64,000 nt of DNA from Pararhizobium capsulatum DSM 1112 (GCF_030814475.1 NZ_JAUSVF010000001.1:579001-643000); one strand, 5' to 3'. Shown: positions 54,896 through 63,436, counted from the stretch's first letter. Notes: a model not told the origin generated them from the sequence alone. Numbers and translations are program-made.

Positions 54896-56581
54896 TCAGC
54901 GCGGGATGGAGGAGCGAGCGCGCCCGACCCTGGAAAGCAGGATGACGGGCAGAATGCTGATTGCAACAATGGCGAGGGCCGCGATGGAGGCTTCCTCATA
55001 GGTGCCTCTTGCCGCTTCTCCGTAGAGATGCGTGGCGAAGGTCTCGATGTTGAGCGGTCGCAGGAGCAGGGTTGCCGGTAACTCCTTCACGCAATCGACG
55101 AAGACCAGCAGGGCCGCCGCTGAGATCGCCGCTTTGGAGAGCGGCAGATGCACATGCAGGAACGTGGCGGTTTGCGACCGGCCGAGACTACTTGCTGCAT
55201 GATCGAGCGACCCGGGAATGCGCAAAAGCCCCGCTTCAATGCCGCCGGCCGATATCGCGAGGAAGCGAACCGTCAGTGCATAGACGACCGCGATTCCCGA
55301 GCCGATGAATATCAGCCCGGTCGAAAAACCGAACCACGCTGTGGCGGTCCGATTGATGAAGCCGTCGAAGCCGTCCAGGACGATCAACACGCCGATGGCG
55401 ATCACTGTGCCGGGCGCGGCATATCCCATGGAGGAAACGCGCAGCAGCATGGCGGACTTTGCTCCCGGCCTGACGCGGGTTGCATAGGCCACCACCAGCC
55501 CGAAGACGATCGTGGCGATAGTCGCAAGAGCGGCAAGTATGATGGTGTTGAAGGCTTCATCGATAATCCGCGATGACAGGCCGGCGAACTGGTAGCGCTT
55601 CCAGGCTTCCGCCGTGAGGTAAAACGCCGGTGCGCCGAAGCCCAGCAGAACGGGCATGAGGCCTGCGAGGAAGAGAAGCATGCCCTTCGGTCGCGATACC
55701 CGCTGCACCGTCAGTCCACGGCTGCGGCGGGCATCGGTGGCGTAGTGCTGCTTGCGCCGCGCCCAACGTTCCAGCGCAACCAGCGCCACGACGATCAGCA
55801 GCAGCGCGAGTGCAAGCTGGGCGGCCCCGGGCAGGTCGGAACGGGTGATCCAGGTGGTGTAGACCGATACGGTCAGCGTCCTGACGCCAAGGAACTCCGC
55901 AGCGCCGATATCGTTCAGCGTTTCCATCAGCGCAAGGCTGATACCGACGGCGACGGCAGGGCGCGCGAGCGGAAGCGCTACGCGCCAGAACACCGCCCGC
56001 CGTGAGATACCGAGCGTGCGGGCCGCGTCGATGAGATTGCCGCACTGGGTGAGAAACATCGCCCGGGTGGGGATGTACACATACGGGTAGAGCACAAAAC
56101 CCAGGAGCAGGATGCAGCCGATCATGGAACGTGTGTCGGGCAGGCGGAATTGCCGGGGGCTGTCATAGCCCAGCAGCCAGCGGATGGCGCCTTGTACGGA
56201 CCCGATGGGATGCAGGATATCGAGATAGGTGTAGGCGATGATGTAGGTGGGCACGGCAAGCGGCAGCAGCAGCGCCCATTCCAGCATGCGGCGGCCAGGA
56301 AATTCATAGGCCGTCACGAGCCAGGCCGTCGTCGTGCCGAGTGCAGCCGTGACCAGGCCGACACCTGCGAGCAGGATGATCGTATCGACCAAGGCCACTG
56401 GCAGAGTGGTTGACAGAAGGTGCCCCCACAGATCTGCGGAGCCCTTGGCTGCTTCCAGCAGCAGGCCGCCAATTGGGAGGACGACAACGAAAGCGATCAC
56501 GCTGGCAACTGTCAACCAGCCGCTGCCGGAGTGCCTTGCGGAGCGGACGGCCGCCGTACTGATCGCCATTGCCTGATCCAT
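54896..56581 (-). CDS. fbpB: ferric iron ABC transporter permease, FbpB-like
   Basis: 561 residues containing two fused permease units, as in FbpB/SfuB/ThiP-type proteins. EAA-like loops are seen at DAARTLGISRRAVFWRVALP in the first half and LDHAASSLGRSQTATFLHVH in the second. It works with the periplasmic binding protein encoded upstream. No ATPase gene follows; the next gene on this strand is the GGDEF cyclase. A hairpin repeat lies between fbpA and this gene. Confidence 0.88.
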   Translation of the reverse strand: MDQAMAISTAAVRSARHSGSGWLTVASVIAFVVVLPIGGLLLEAAKGSADLWGHLLSTTLPVALVDTIILLAGVGLVTAALGTTTAWLVTAYEFPGRRMLEWALLLPLAVPTYIIAYTYLDILHPIGSVQGAIRWLLGYDSPRQFRLPDTRSMIGCILLLGFVLYPYVYIPTRAMFLTQCGNLIDAARTLGISRRAVFWRVALPLARPAVAVGISLALMETLNDIGAAEFLGVRTLTVSVYTTWITRSDLPGAAQLALALLLIVVALVALERWARRKQHYATDARRSRGLTVQRVSRPKGMLLFLAGLMPVLLGFGAPAFYLTAEAWKRYQFAGLSSRIIDEAFNTIILAALATIATIVFGLVVAYATRVRPGAKSAMLLRVSSMGYAAPGTVIAIGVLIVLDGFDGFINRTATAWFGFSTGLIFIGSGIAVVYALTVRFLAISAGGIEAGLLRIPGSLDHAASSLGRSQTATFLHVHLPLSKAAISAAALLVFVDCVKELPATLLLRPLNIETFATHLYGEAARGTYEEASIAALAIVAISILPVILLSRVGRARSSIPR

Positions 56582-56623
56582 GGGTGGTGGAAGAAGACGC
56601 CCGAAGGCGCCTTCCGCATGCCT

Positions 56624-56722
56624 TAGAGGATGTCCGGTTCAGATTGAACCGGACATCCTCTAAATTCCTCTGTTTTCGTTTGTTTTTTCGGGAAAACAGG
56701 TTTCCACTTTTCCCTGACGAAC
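56624..56722 (-). repeat. dispersed hairpin repeat family 2, copy 1, between fbpA and fbpB
   Basis: A perfect 18-bp inverted repeat at 56624-56641 and 56645-56662, with a 3-base loop, followed by an AT-rich arm to 56722. The same unit in the opposite orientation occupies 63337-63436. It begins 2 bases after the fbpA stop and ends about 40 bases before the fbpB start, so it is transcribed in the intercistronic mRNA. It could slow RNA decay of fbpA or reduce transcription into fbpB. Confidence 0.85.
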
Positions 56723-56723
56723 T

Positions 56724-57746
56724 TTAGTTGTCGAAGCCGACTTTGTCTACGAGTTCGCTCGCCTGCTTGCGAAGGCTGACGATTTCCAAAAGCGACTTGT
56801 TGTCGATCTTCAACTCGCCGAAGGAGGCGATGATCGGATCTGCGGCGGCACCCGGCTTGACCGGATATTCATAGTTGGCTTCGGCATAGATCTTTTGTGC
56901 TTCGTCGGAAACGAGATATTCCAGAAGCTTCACTGCCTCGGCCTTGTTCGGCGAATGCTTGGCAACGGCAGCACCGCTGATGTTCACCTGCGTCCCGCCA
57001 TCCTTGAACGTCGGCAATACGACCTTGATAGCTTCGGACCACTTGGCCTGGTCCTCGCCGCCCTTTCCGGAGCGCATCAGCCCGACATAGTATGAGTTGG
57101 CGATTGCGATATCGCAGATACCGCCGAGGATGTCCTTGGCCCCGTCACGGTCGCCGCCGGCGGCTTTGCGTGCCAGATTGTCCTTTACGCCCGCCAGCCA
57201 TGTCTCGGTTTCTTCAGCACCGTGGTGGGCGATGTAGTCGGCGAAGAGAGCGGTGTTGTAGGGATGCTGGCCGGAGCGAATGCAGACCTTGCCTTTCCAC
57301 TTGGGGTCGGCCAGGTCTTCATAGTTGAACGAAGCGAGATCGAGATCCTTGGCCACGTAGAGAACACGGGCGCGCATCGAAAGACCGAACCAGTTGCCCT
57401 GCGCATCGCGCAGCTGCTCGGGGACGGCCGCATTCAGCACCGTGGAGTCGATCGGCTGGGTAAGGCCTTTGTCGACGAGATCGACGAGGTTGCCGGCATC
57501 GACGGCCATCAGGATATCGGCGGGCGAGCTTTCACCTTCGGACGCGACGCGCTCGGCAAGACCATCCTTCAGGAAAACAGTATTGACCTTGGTGCCGGTC
57601 GACGCCGTGAAGGCTTCGAGCAGAGGCGCGATCAGCGCGGGCTCGCGGGTCGTGTAGACGTTGATTTTCGCAGCCGCAGCAAGCGACGGGATCGTCAGGA
57701 GCGATGTGGCGAGAAAGGTCGAGGTCAGGATAGTGCGCGGGTTCAT
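56724..57746 (-). CDS. fbpA: periplasmic ferric-iron binding protein, FbpA-like
   Basis: 340 residues with a signal peptide (cleavage near LAAAAK). The mature N-terminus KINVYTTREPALIAPLLEAF is typical of the FbpA/FutA transferrin-like family. The tandem-Tyr iron motif region is AIANSYYVGLMRSG. A GGAGGGAATTC ribosome-binding site precedes the ATG. A TGA-N9-TCA iron box overlaps the likely -35 region. It should capture Fe(III) for FbpB. Confidence 0.9.
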   Translation of the reverse strand: MNPRTILTSTFLATSLLTIPSLAAAAKINVYTTREPALIAPLLEAFTASTGTKVNTVFLKDGLAERVASEGESSPADILMAVDAGNLVDLVDKGLTQPIDSTVLNAAVPEQLRDAQGNWFGLSMRARVLYVAKDLDLASFNYEDLADPKWKGKVCIRSGQHPYNTALFADYIAHHGAEETETWLAGVKDNLARKAAGGDRDGAKDILGGICDIAIANSYYVGLMRSGKGGEDQAKWSEAIKVVLPTFKDGGTQVNISGAAVAKHSPNKAEAVKLLEYLVSDEAQKIYAEANYEYPVKPGAAADPIIASFGELKIDNKSLLEIVSLRKQASELVDKVGFDN

Positions 57747-58105
57747 GAATTCCCTCCGGTGTGAATGCGCACCGCTTCGATCATTTCATGAATAGATTAG
57801 TCAAGTTTGATCCGCCGAATTTACCGTATCTTTCACGCGGACTTGATTGGCTGTGATTGCACGCACACGTTTTGCAATGCGGTATCCGGTCCAGCAGCGT
57901 CCGCTATCTGGTGAAAGCGCAGAGGAGCGCCATCCAAGGGTGTCATTTGGCAGTTCATTACGCCATAAGCCGGCGCGTTCTTGACCTGGGTGGGCAATCC
58001 GGGCCTCCTTACCAAAGCGTAAACTCCGGAAGAACCCGATGTAAGTTCGGCAGCCCATATTCTGATTTGGCAGGCCATCCCGGTCTCGCCAGATTGGAGT
58101 AGATT
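57747..58105. promoter_or_regulatory. divergent control region of fbpA and the PepSY gene
   Basis: 359 bases without a gene. The fbpA side has a candidate -35, TTGACT on the minus strand (57799-57804), overlapped by the iron box at 57789-57803. The PepSY side holds no promoter I can defend. GTTTTGCAATGC and similar short motifs occur, but none forms a convincing operator. Confidence 0.4.
57789..57803. promoter_or_regulatory. RirA-type iron-responsive operator (TGA-N9-TCA)
   Basis: TGAATAGATTAGTCA matches the TGA-N9-TCA core recognised by RirA in Rhizobium. It lies 43 bases upstream of the fbpA ATG and overlaps the likely -35, so RirA binding would repress the importer in iron-replete cells. 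Confidence 0.6.
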
Positions 58106-58474
58106 ATGACTGGATACAAATCCCTCTCCGTTGCAATGGCCGTTCTGCTGGCTACGGGAAGTGTCGCTTCCGTACTGACGACCCCGATCGCTGCCATCGC
58201 TGCAGAGCATGAAGACAAGAAAGATGACGCCTCGGAGTTTGCAAAGCTGAACGCGGCAAAGATCAGCCTCTCCGAAGCGGTCGCAGCAGCCGAAAAGGCC
58301 AATGGCGGAAAAGCGGTCAATGCCGCTCTCGATAACGAACAGGCCGATGCCGTCTTCGAAGTCGAATTGATGACCGCCGATGGCTCCAAGAGCGTTTCAG
58401 TGGATGCGATGACAGGCAAGGTCAGCCAGATTGCCGACCAAGGCGAAAGCGGCCAGGAATCCGACGTCGAATGA
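58106..58474 (+). CDS. exported PepSY-domain protein
   Basis: 122 residues. A signal peptide (residues 1-32, ending near AIAA) is followed by an acidic linker (EHEDKKDDASEF) and one PepSY domain: KISLSEAVAAAEKANGGKAV through VFEVELMTADGSKSVSVD and TGKVSQI. Such proteins often modulate periplasmic peptidases or two-component sensors. The tail is acidic (QESDVE). It may belong functionally with the sensor pair 2 kb downstream (inference). Confidence 0.87.
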   Translation: MTGYKSLSVAMAVLLATGSVASVLTTPIAAIAAEHEDKKDDASEFAKLNAAKISLSEAVAAAEKANGGKAVNAALDNEQADAVFEVELMTADGSKSVSVDAMTGKVSQIADQGESGQESDVE

Positions 58475-58502
58475 TCTCGTAGCCAGGTTGTATTGAACGC
58501 TG

Positions 58503-58531
58503 CCTCCGCAACACAGTTGCGGGGGCTTTTT
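58503..58531 (+). terminator. intrinsic terminator after the PepSY gene
   Basis: A 10-bp stem with one mismatch, CCTCCGCAAC at 58503-58512 and GTTGCGGGGG at 58516-58525, followed by CTTTTT. Confidence 0.8.
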
Positions 58532-58561
58532 CGAGTCGGGCGCGAAATGGGTGATGCAGCA

Positions 58562-58593
58562 AAAGGCCTCCCCGTTTCATCGGGAAGGCCTTT
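58562..58593. terminator. bidirectional terminator between the PepSY and DUF347 genes
   Basis: A 13-bp stem with one mismatch, AAAGGCCTCCCCG at 58562-58574 and CGGGAAGGCCTTT at 58581-58593, with a 6-base loop. It has T-rich flanks on both strands and serves the leftward DUF347 gene that ends at 58622. Confidence 0.75.
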
Positions 58594-58621
58594 CGTGCCG
58601 ATCCAGATTGCGTGTGACAGC

Positions 58622-59410
58622 CTATCCCTGCTGCTCGCCGGACAGTCCTGTCGTGCGCGGGGCCTGGGTAACCGTCAGGTAGGCGACGAGCACGACAATG
58701 ACCAGGAGGAAAAGGAAGCTGGTGATGATTGTCCCGAAACCCAGGCCGCCATATTCTACCGGTTGCGACAGCAGATCGCCAAATGAGGCGCCTAGGGGGC
58801 GGGTAAAGATATAGGCTAGCCAGAAAGCGAGGATCGCATCGATCTTGAACGCATAATAGGCCGCGGCAATCGCCGCGATGATGGCGCCGAAGAGGATCCC
58901 CGTTGTCAGATAACCGAGCGCGAAAACTTCAGCAACGAGATCGCCGACCGCGGTGCCGAGCGCAAACGTAAAGAGGATAGCCAGCCAGTAGAAGGCCTCC
59001 CGTCGAGCGGTGAAGATGGAGTGAATGGACAGCGTCTTCTCCACTGCATACCAGACTGCAAAAGTCGCTGCGAGCGCCAGCGTGAAACCGATGGCCGTCG
59101 TTTCCAGCGCCACCCCGAAATTGTCGACGAGGTTATGGGTCACCAATGTGCCGACGACGCTGATCAGCACCACGGCCGTCCAATAGAAGGACGGCACGTA
59201 GCGCTTCTGTGCGAACTGGAACCCGAGCGCGATCACGAGAACGGCCGACATGAGGACGGACGTCGCCGTCAGCCCCCATCCGAGATTGACCGCCAGATAG
59301 TCGGCGGCAGTTTCGCCCATGGTGACGGCCATGAGTTTGATGAGCCAAAATTCCACGGTGACATCGGGAACCCGGTTCTGCGGAAGGGACGTCGAGGCAA
59401 AATTGGTCAT
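58622..59410 (-). CDS. membrane protein with DUF347 repeats (COG4705-like)
   Basis: 262 residues with about eight membrane helices and a repeated unit. Related segments are KLMAVTMGETAADYLAVNLG, then LGTAVGDLVAEVFALG and RPLGASFGDLLSQP, with a more divergent THNLVDNFG. This is the DUF347 repeat pattern of COG4705 proteins, whose function is not established. GGAGAACCATC precedes the ATG at 59410. It is 26 bases downstream of a small secreted-protein gene on the same strand. Confidence 0.82.
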   Translation of the reverse strand: MTNFASTSLPQNRVPDVTVEFWLIKLMAVTMGETAADYLAVNLGWGLTATSVLMSAVLVIALGFQFAQKRYVPSFYWTAVVLISVVGTLVTHNLVDNFGVALETTAIGFTLALAATFAVWYAVEKTLSIHSIFTARREAFYWLAILFTFALGTAVGDLVAEVFALGYLTTGILFGAIIAAIAAAYYAFKIDAILAFWLAYIFTRPLGASFGDLLSQPVEYGGLGFGTIITSFLFLLVIVVLVAYLTVTQAPRTTGLSGEQQG

Positions 59411-59436
59411 GATGGTTCTCCATCGCAAGGGGCGTA

Positions 59437-59697
59437 TCACTTGCCCATGATCGTCATGGCTTCGGTCAGAAAACCGTCCGAACGGGCGTCGTCGTCGGCA
59501 TTGCAGCGCTCGACGGCCTTGGTCTCCAGGTCATTCACCTTTGCCATGTCGGCATTGCTGAGCGAGGTGGTCTGTTTGGCAGCGCGCATCTCCTTCAACA
59601 TCTCCTCGCAAGGAACATTGGCTGCCTGGGCACCGGAGAGGGAAAGCGGGGCGCCGGCAATTACGGCGATGAGGGTGGCGGCAAGAAACGACTTCAT
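59437..59697 (-). CDS. small secreted protein of unknown function
   Basis: 86 residues. The signal peptide (MKSFLAATLIAVIAGAPLSL, cleavage after AQA) is followed by a roughly 60-residue helical domain with two cysteines (VPCEEMLKEM and VERCNADDDA), able to form one disulfide. GAAGGAAATATCC precedes the ATG. It is the first gene of a leftward pair with the DUF347 protein. I do not recognise the family. Confidence 0.8.
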   Translation of the reverse strand: MKSFLAATLIAVIAGAPLSLSGAQAANVPCEEMLKEMRAAKQTTSLSNADMAKVNDLETKAVERCNADDDARSDGFLTEAMTIMGK

Positions 59698-60020
59698 CGG
59701 ATATTTCCTTCTTTGAAACTCAGGGCTTAGCTATTCCGCTGCCATAGAGGGCGGGATGCACAACCTCTAACCGCACGCTCATACGCTCGCCTGGCCGTGA
59801 GAATACGGTTTTGTAAGGTTTATGAAGAACGTCTTGATGCGATCGCCATGACAAGATGATTTTTATTTGAAAACAATAGGATATATAATTTATATGATTG
59901 GTTCGGCAGATAAAAATCCTCAGCTTACCAAACCGTAATCCACCCGCGAAGTTATCGTAAAAACTTCTCTTCATTCTCGCAACCACCGGACGACCGGGCC
60001 CTGCCTCAATGGAGATCGTG
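59698..60020. promoter_or_regulatory. AT-rich divergent intergenic region with a promoter toward the right
   Basis: 323 bases with no gene. A sigma70-type promoter, TTGAAA at 59867-59872, a 17-base spacer, then TTATAT at 59890-59895, points to the secreted-protein gene at 60021. The stretch 59855-59915 is far more AT-rich than the rest of the window and contains ATATAA-T-TTATAT. The leader is about 118 bases. Confidence 0.55.
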
Positions 60021-60398
60021 ATGAAGAAACTTCTTGTCGTTGCTGCGTTCCTGTGTTCGCCAGCGCTGCTTGCCGCCCTCTCCCCTCCGGTTCTTGCAGC
60101 CACCGCGCCAAGCGAGCTCGGCGACCTCTCCGAGTTCAAGGTAATCGCAACCGATAGGCTTGCGCTGGTCACGAAAGGCGATCTCACCGCCGCCAAGAAG
60201 CGGATTACGGATTTCGAAACGACCTGGGACCAGAACGAAGCGACGCTCTACCAGAAGAATCATGATGAGTGGGGTGTGATCGATGACGCCGCAGACCTTG
60301 CGATCGGCGCACTTCGCAAAGGAAGCCCCGATCCCGTAGAGGCCGAGCAGGCCGTGAGCGGATTGATCAACGCTCTTGAAGATCCGATGGTGCATTAG
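60021..60398 (+). CDS. small periplasmic helical protein of unknown function
   Basis: 125 residues with a signal peptide (MKKLLVVAAFLCSPALLAAL, cleavage near VLA). The mature part is helical, with ALVTKGDLTAAKKRITDFET and TTWDQNEATLYQKNHDEWGV, without cysteines. GGAGATCGTG precedes the ATG. It lies 167 bases before a response-regulator gene on the same strand. A small periplasmic protein next to a sensor pair could act as its accessory, as FeuN does for FeuQ, but I see no sequence proof. Confidence 0.78.
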   Translation: MKKLLVVAAFLCSPALLAALSPPVLAATAPSELGDLSEFKVIATDRLALVTKGDLTAAKKRITDFETTWDQNEATLYQKNHDEWGVIDDAADLAIGALRKGSPDPVEAEQAVSGLINALEDPMVH

Positions 60399-60565
60399 CG
60401 TTAGCGCCGTCACGCTCCCGCTCGCCGCCGCAAGCAGGAGCGTATCGGCGGGCGCGATTGACGCACCCCTCGCCATCGCGTCCGCCCCCTAAACCCATTT
60501 TTCCATGAAGGAGACCTAAAGATCCTTCTTTGTTATAAGCAGACACCGAAGCCAGTGAGATCCGG

Positions 60566-61243
60566 ATGCGTATCCTTCTGATCGAGGACGATCGAAAGAC
60601 CATAGACTACATCGTCAAGGGATTGACGGAGGCTGGCCACGTCTGCGATCCGGTCGAGGACGGCCGCGACGGGCTGTTCCAGGCAACTCGTGAAGCATAT
60701 GACGTCCTGATCGTTGACCGGATGCTGCCGGGGCTCGACGGATTATCGGTGATGAAGGCGATGCGCGCTGCACGGGTGCTGACGCCTGCGCTCTTCCTCA
60801 CCTCGATCGGTGGCGTCGATGATCGCGTCGATGGCCTGGAGGCCGGGGGCGATGACTATCTTGTCAAACCCTTCGCATTTTCAGAGCTGCTCGCGCGCGT
60901 CAACGCGCTTGGCCGCCGGCCGCCGCCCCAGGAGCAGACGACCGTGCTTCGTGTCGCCGATCTTGAGCTCGACCTCGTCAAGCGGAGTGTGCGCAAGGGA
61001 GGACAGGTCGTCGATCTGCAGCCGCGGGAATTCACCCTTCTGGAAACCCTGATGCGCGGGGAAGGTCGCGTCCTGACCCGAACCATGCTTCTTGAACGCG
61101 TCTGGGACTTCCATTTCGATCCCAAAACCAGCGTAGTCGAAACGCATATCAGCCGGTTGCGTGCCAAGATCGATAAACCTTTCGAGGTCCAGCTTCTCCA
61201 CACGATCAGAAATATCGGCTACAGCCTGCATGCGCCCCGTTAG
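60566..61243 (+). CDS. OmpR-family response regulator
   Basis: 225 residues. The receiver domain has the acidic pocket (LLIEDDR), phospho-acceptor Asp51 (VLIVDRMLPGLDG) and LVKPF. The C-terminal winged helix contains LQPREFTLLETLMRGEGRVL and VVETHISRLRAKID. It is closest in type to QseB/FeuP-like regulators. It overlaps the histidine kinase gene by 14 bases. Confidence 0.93.
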   Translation: MRILLIEDDRKTIDYIVKGLTEAGHVCDPVEDGRDGLFQATREAYDVLIVDRMLPGLDGLSVMKAMRAARVLTPALFLTSIGGVDDRVDGLEAGGDDYLVKPFAFSELLARVNALGRRPPPQEQTTVLRVADLELDLVKRSVRKGGQVVDLQPREFTLLETLMRGEGRVLTRTMLLERVWDFHFDPKTSVVETHISRLRAKIDKPFEVQLLHTIRNIGYSLHAPR

Positions 61244-62603
61244 ACTGTATCGCAGTACGCCGTTTCGCCTGGCACTGGCCTTTGGCGTGCTTTTCGTGCT
61301 GGGCTTCCTCGTTTCCGGCCTCGTTACCTATCAGTTCCTGAAGCGTGAGCTCATGGCGACGCTCGATACATCCGTGGCGGAAATGTACTCGGTGACAACG
61401 TCGAACTACGCGCCGAACGACATGGAAGATCTCGTTTCCGCAATCGAAGCGTATGGCAAGCATCCGGCGCCGGATGCACGGATCTTTTCGCTGGTCGACG
61501 GCGCCGGGCGCCGCATTGCCGGCAACATAACCGCTCCCAAGCTTCCGGATGGCCTGTCGAGCATCACCGCCTGGGATATCGGCATCGCTGACGATACGGT
61601 GTTCCGCGTCTTTTCAGGCGCGGTCGGCCCGAACAGGCTGACGGTTGGACGCAGCCTGTCGGAAACCGATGATTTCGAAGATATTGCCGTTCTGAGCTTC
61701 GGTTGGTCGGCGCTTCTGACCATCATTTTTGCGGCGGTCGGCGGCATCATACTGGCGACCAGAGCACAAAAGCGGCTCGATGGCGTCGTTGACACCATGG
61801 TCGATATTTCGAATGGACACATGCAGGCCCGTATCCCCGTCAGCGGTCGGCGTGACGACATTGATCTTCTTTCGATCAGGATCAACGACGCGCTTGAGCG
61901 ACTCTCGCGGCTGGTCGAGAGCATGCGGCAGGTGAGTGCCGATATCGCCCATGATCTCAAGACGCCCCTCAATCGGCTGAAAATCACCATCGAAGATGCG
62001 ATTGAGCGGAATGAAAAAGGCAAGCCCGTCGGCGATCTCCTCGCGGATGCCTTCTGGGAAAGCGACCAGATCAATGCGACGTTCGACGCGCTGCTGCGGA
62101 TATCGCAGATCGAGGCTGGCGGACGCAAGGTTCGGTTCCGCTCGGTCGATCTTGTGGATGTGATGGCCGAGGTAGCCGAAATCTATGCAGACGTTGCAGA
62201 GGACAATGGCCAGACATTGACGCTCGCAAACCCTCCGGCCTCGGATTGCCGCGTTCTGGGAGACCGCGAGCTTTTGACCCAGCTGTTCGTCAATCTCGTC
62301 GAAAACGCCATTAATCATGGTCCGCCGGGAACCCGAATCGGCCTTGCGCTTGACGTCGATGGGAATAAAGTAACAGCGACTGTGCGTGACACCGGTCCCG
62401 GCATTCCGTTGGAGGAGCGCGAGAATGTCTTCCGCCGGCTCTATAGACTGGACAAAAGCCGTTCGACGCCCGGAAGCGGCCTTGGTCTCAGCCTGGTTCA
62501 GGCCATCGCCGAGCTTCATATGGGCGAAATACAACTGTCCGACAATGCGCCAGGCCTTGTTGTCTCTTTGATCCTTCCGGTTGTGCTTCCCGCCGACTTT
62601 TAG
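61230..62603 (+). CDS. membrane sensor histidine kinase, partner of the OmpR-type regulator
   Basis: 457 residues. TM1 lies near residues 14-34 and TM2 near 158-176, enclosing a roughly 120-residue periplasmic domain. A HAMP region follows, then the phospho-His motif VSADIAHDLKTPLNRLK (His241). ATPase motifs are NLVENAINHG, RDTGPGIPLEERE and GSGLGLSLVQAI. The ATG at 61230 overlaps the regulator's 3' end, so the pair is co-translated. Confidence 0.92.
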   Translation: MRPVRLYRSTPFRLALAFGVLFVLGFLVSGLVTYQFLKRELMATLDTSVAEMYSVTTSNYAPNDMEDLVSAIEAYGKHPAPDARIFSLVDGAGRRIAGNITAPKLPDGLSSITAWDIGIADDTVFRVFSGAVGPNRLTVGRSLSETDDFEDIAVLSFGWSALLTIIFAAVGGIILATRAQKRLDGVVDTMVDISNGHMQARIPVSGRRDDIDLLSIRINDALERLSRLVESMRQVSADIAHDLKTPLNRLKITIEDAIERNEKGKPVGDLLADAFWESDQINATFDALLRISQIEAGGRKVRFRSVDLVDVMAEVAEIYADVAEDNGQTLTLANPPASDCRVLGDRELLTQLFVNLVENAINHGPPGTRIGLALDVDGNKVTATVRDTGPGIPLEERENVFRRLYRLDKSRSTPGSGLGLSLVQAIAELHMGEIQLSDNAPGLVVSLILPVVLPADF

Positions 62604-62668
62604 GTGTGTCGTTCAGCTTCCTGTCAGGACAATAAGCGAAAAGTGTGCTGATCAACAGGAAACAGTCG

Positions 62669-63232
62669 ATGCGTAAAATGTTGAAATGGTCCGGAATCTC
62701 GGCATGCCTGGCCGGGATCGGTCTTGGGGCGTACCTTGTCGGGATCCAGTTGACGGGTAACTTCGCCGTTGTCGTGCCCGGCGAGGTTTATCGTTCCAAC
62801 CAGCCATCGGCCTCCGAAATAGCGGACTATGCGCAACTCTATGACATCAAGTCGATCGTCAATTTGCGCGGCAGTGATGACAAGGCTGCCTGGTACAAGG
62901 ACGAGGTCACCGCTGCGAAAGGTCTGGGCCTGACCCACATCGACTTCAAGATGTCAGCCGACCAGGAATTGACTCTCGAAGAAGCGCGTCAACTGACAGC
63001 CATTCTTCGCGATGCGCCAAAGCCCCTTCTGATCCACTGCCGTTCCGGCGCCGATCGGACCGGTCTTGCATCGGTCATCTATCTCAATCGTATCGCGAAG
63101 GTCGATGAGAGCACCGCGGAGCGACAGCTCTCCATCCGCTTCGGCCACGTCGGTATTCCGTTCTTTTCGCCCACCTACGCTATGGACGAAACCTGGGAGC
63201 GGATTGAAAAGGACGACAATTTCGCAGGCTAG
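62669..63232 (+). CDS. membrane-anchored tyrosine/dual-specificity phosphatase-like protein
   Basis: 187 residues. One N-terminal membrane segment (residues 8-28) is followed by a phosphatase domain with the P-loop HCRSGADRTG (Cys124, Arg130) and a candidate general-acid region around FKMSADQELTLEEA. This is the DSP4/Siw14-like or PTP-like type, and the domain is probably periplasmic. An AGGAAAC ribosome-binding site supports the ATG at 62669; a GTG at 62645 is possible. It is 65 bases downstream of the kinase gene and probably in the same operon. Confidence 0.83.
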   Translation: MRKMLKWSGISACLAGIGLGAYLVGIQLTGNFAVVVPGEVYRSNQPSASEIADYAQLYDIKSIVNLRGSDDKAAWYKDEVTAAKGLGLTHIDFKMSADQELTLEEARQLTAILRDAPKPLLIHCRSGADRTGLASVIYLNRIAKVDESTAERQLSIRFGHVGIPFFSPTYAMDETWERIEKDDNFAG

Positions 63233-63240
63233 AGCCTGTC

Positions 63241-63336
63241 GCGTAAAACTGTGCAGCGGTTTTGCGATAACGACATTCGCAAGAACAAAGAGCTAAGGCG
63301 TGGGGAGCGAATCTGAAAGATCGTGACGCGCTTTGG
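63241..63336 (+). repeat. dispersed intergenic repeat family 1, copy B
   Basis: Similar to 41841-41935 in the same orientation relative to the upstream gene. The initial inverted repeat (CGTAAAAC and GTTTTGCG) has one mismatch. It starts 9 bases after the phosphatase stop. Confidence 0.75.
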
Positions 63337-63436
63337 AGTTTGTCAGGGAAAAGTGGAAACCGGTTTTCCAGAAAAGACAAACGAAAACAAAAGAATCTAG
63401 AGGATGTCCGGTTCGATCTGAACCGGACATCCTCTA
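63337..63436 (+). repeat. dispersed hairpin repeat family 2, copy 2
   Basis: It contains the AT-rich arm first, then a perfect 17-bp inverted repeat at 63398-63414 and 63420-63436 with a 5-base loop. Its last three bases supply the stop codon (TAG on the minus strand) of the PAP2 gene. It directly follows repeat family 1 copy B, forming a roughly 195-base composite. Confidence 0.85.
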
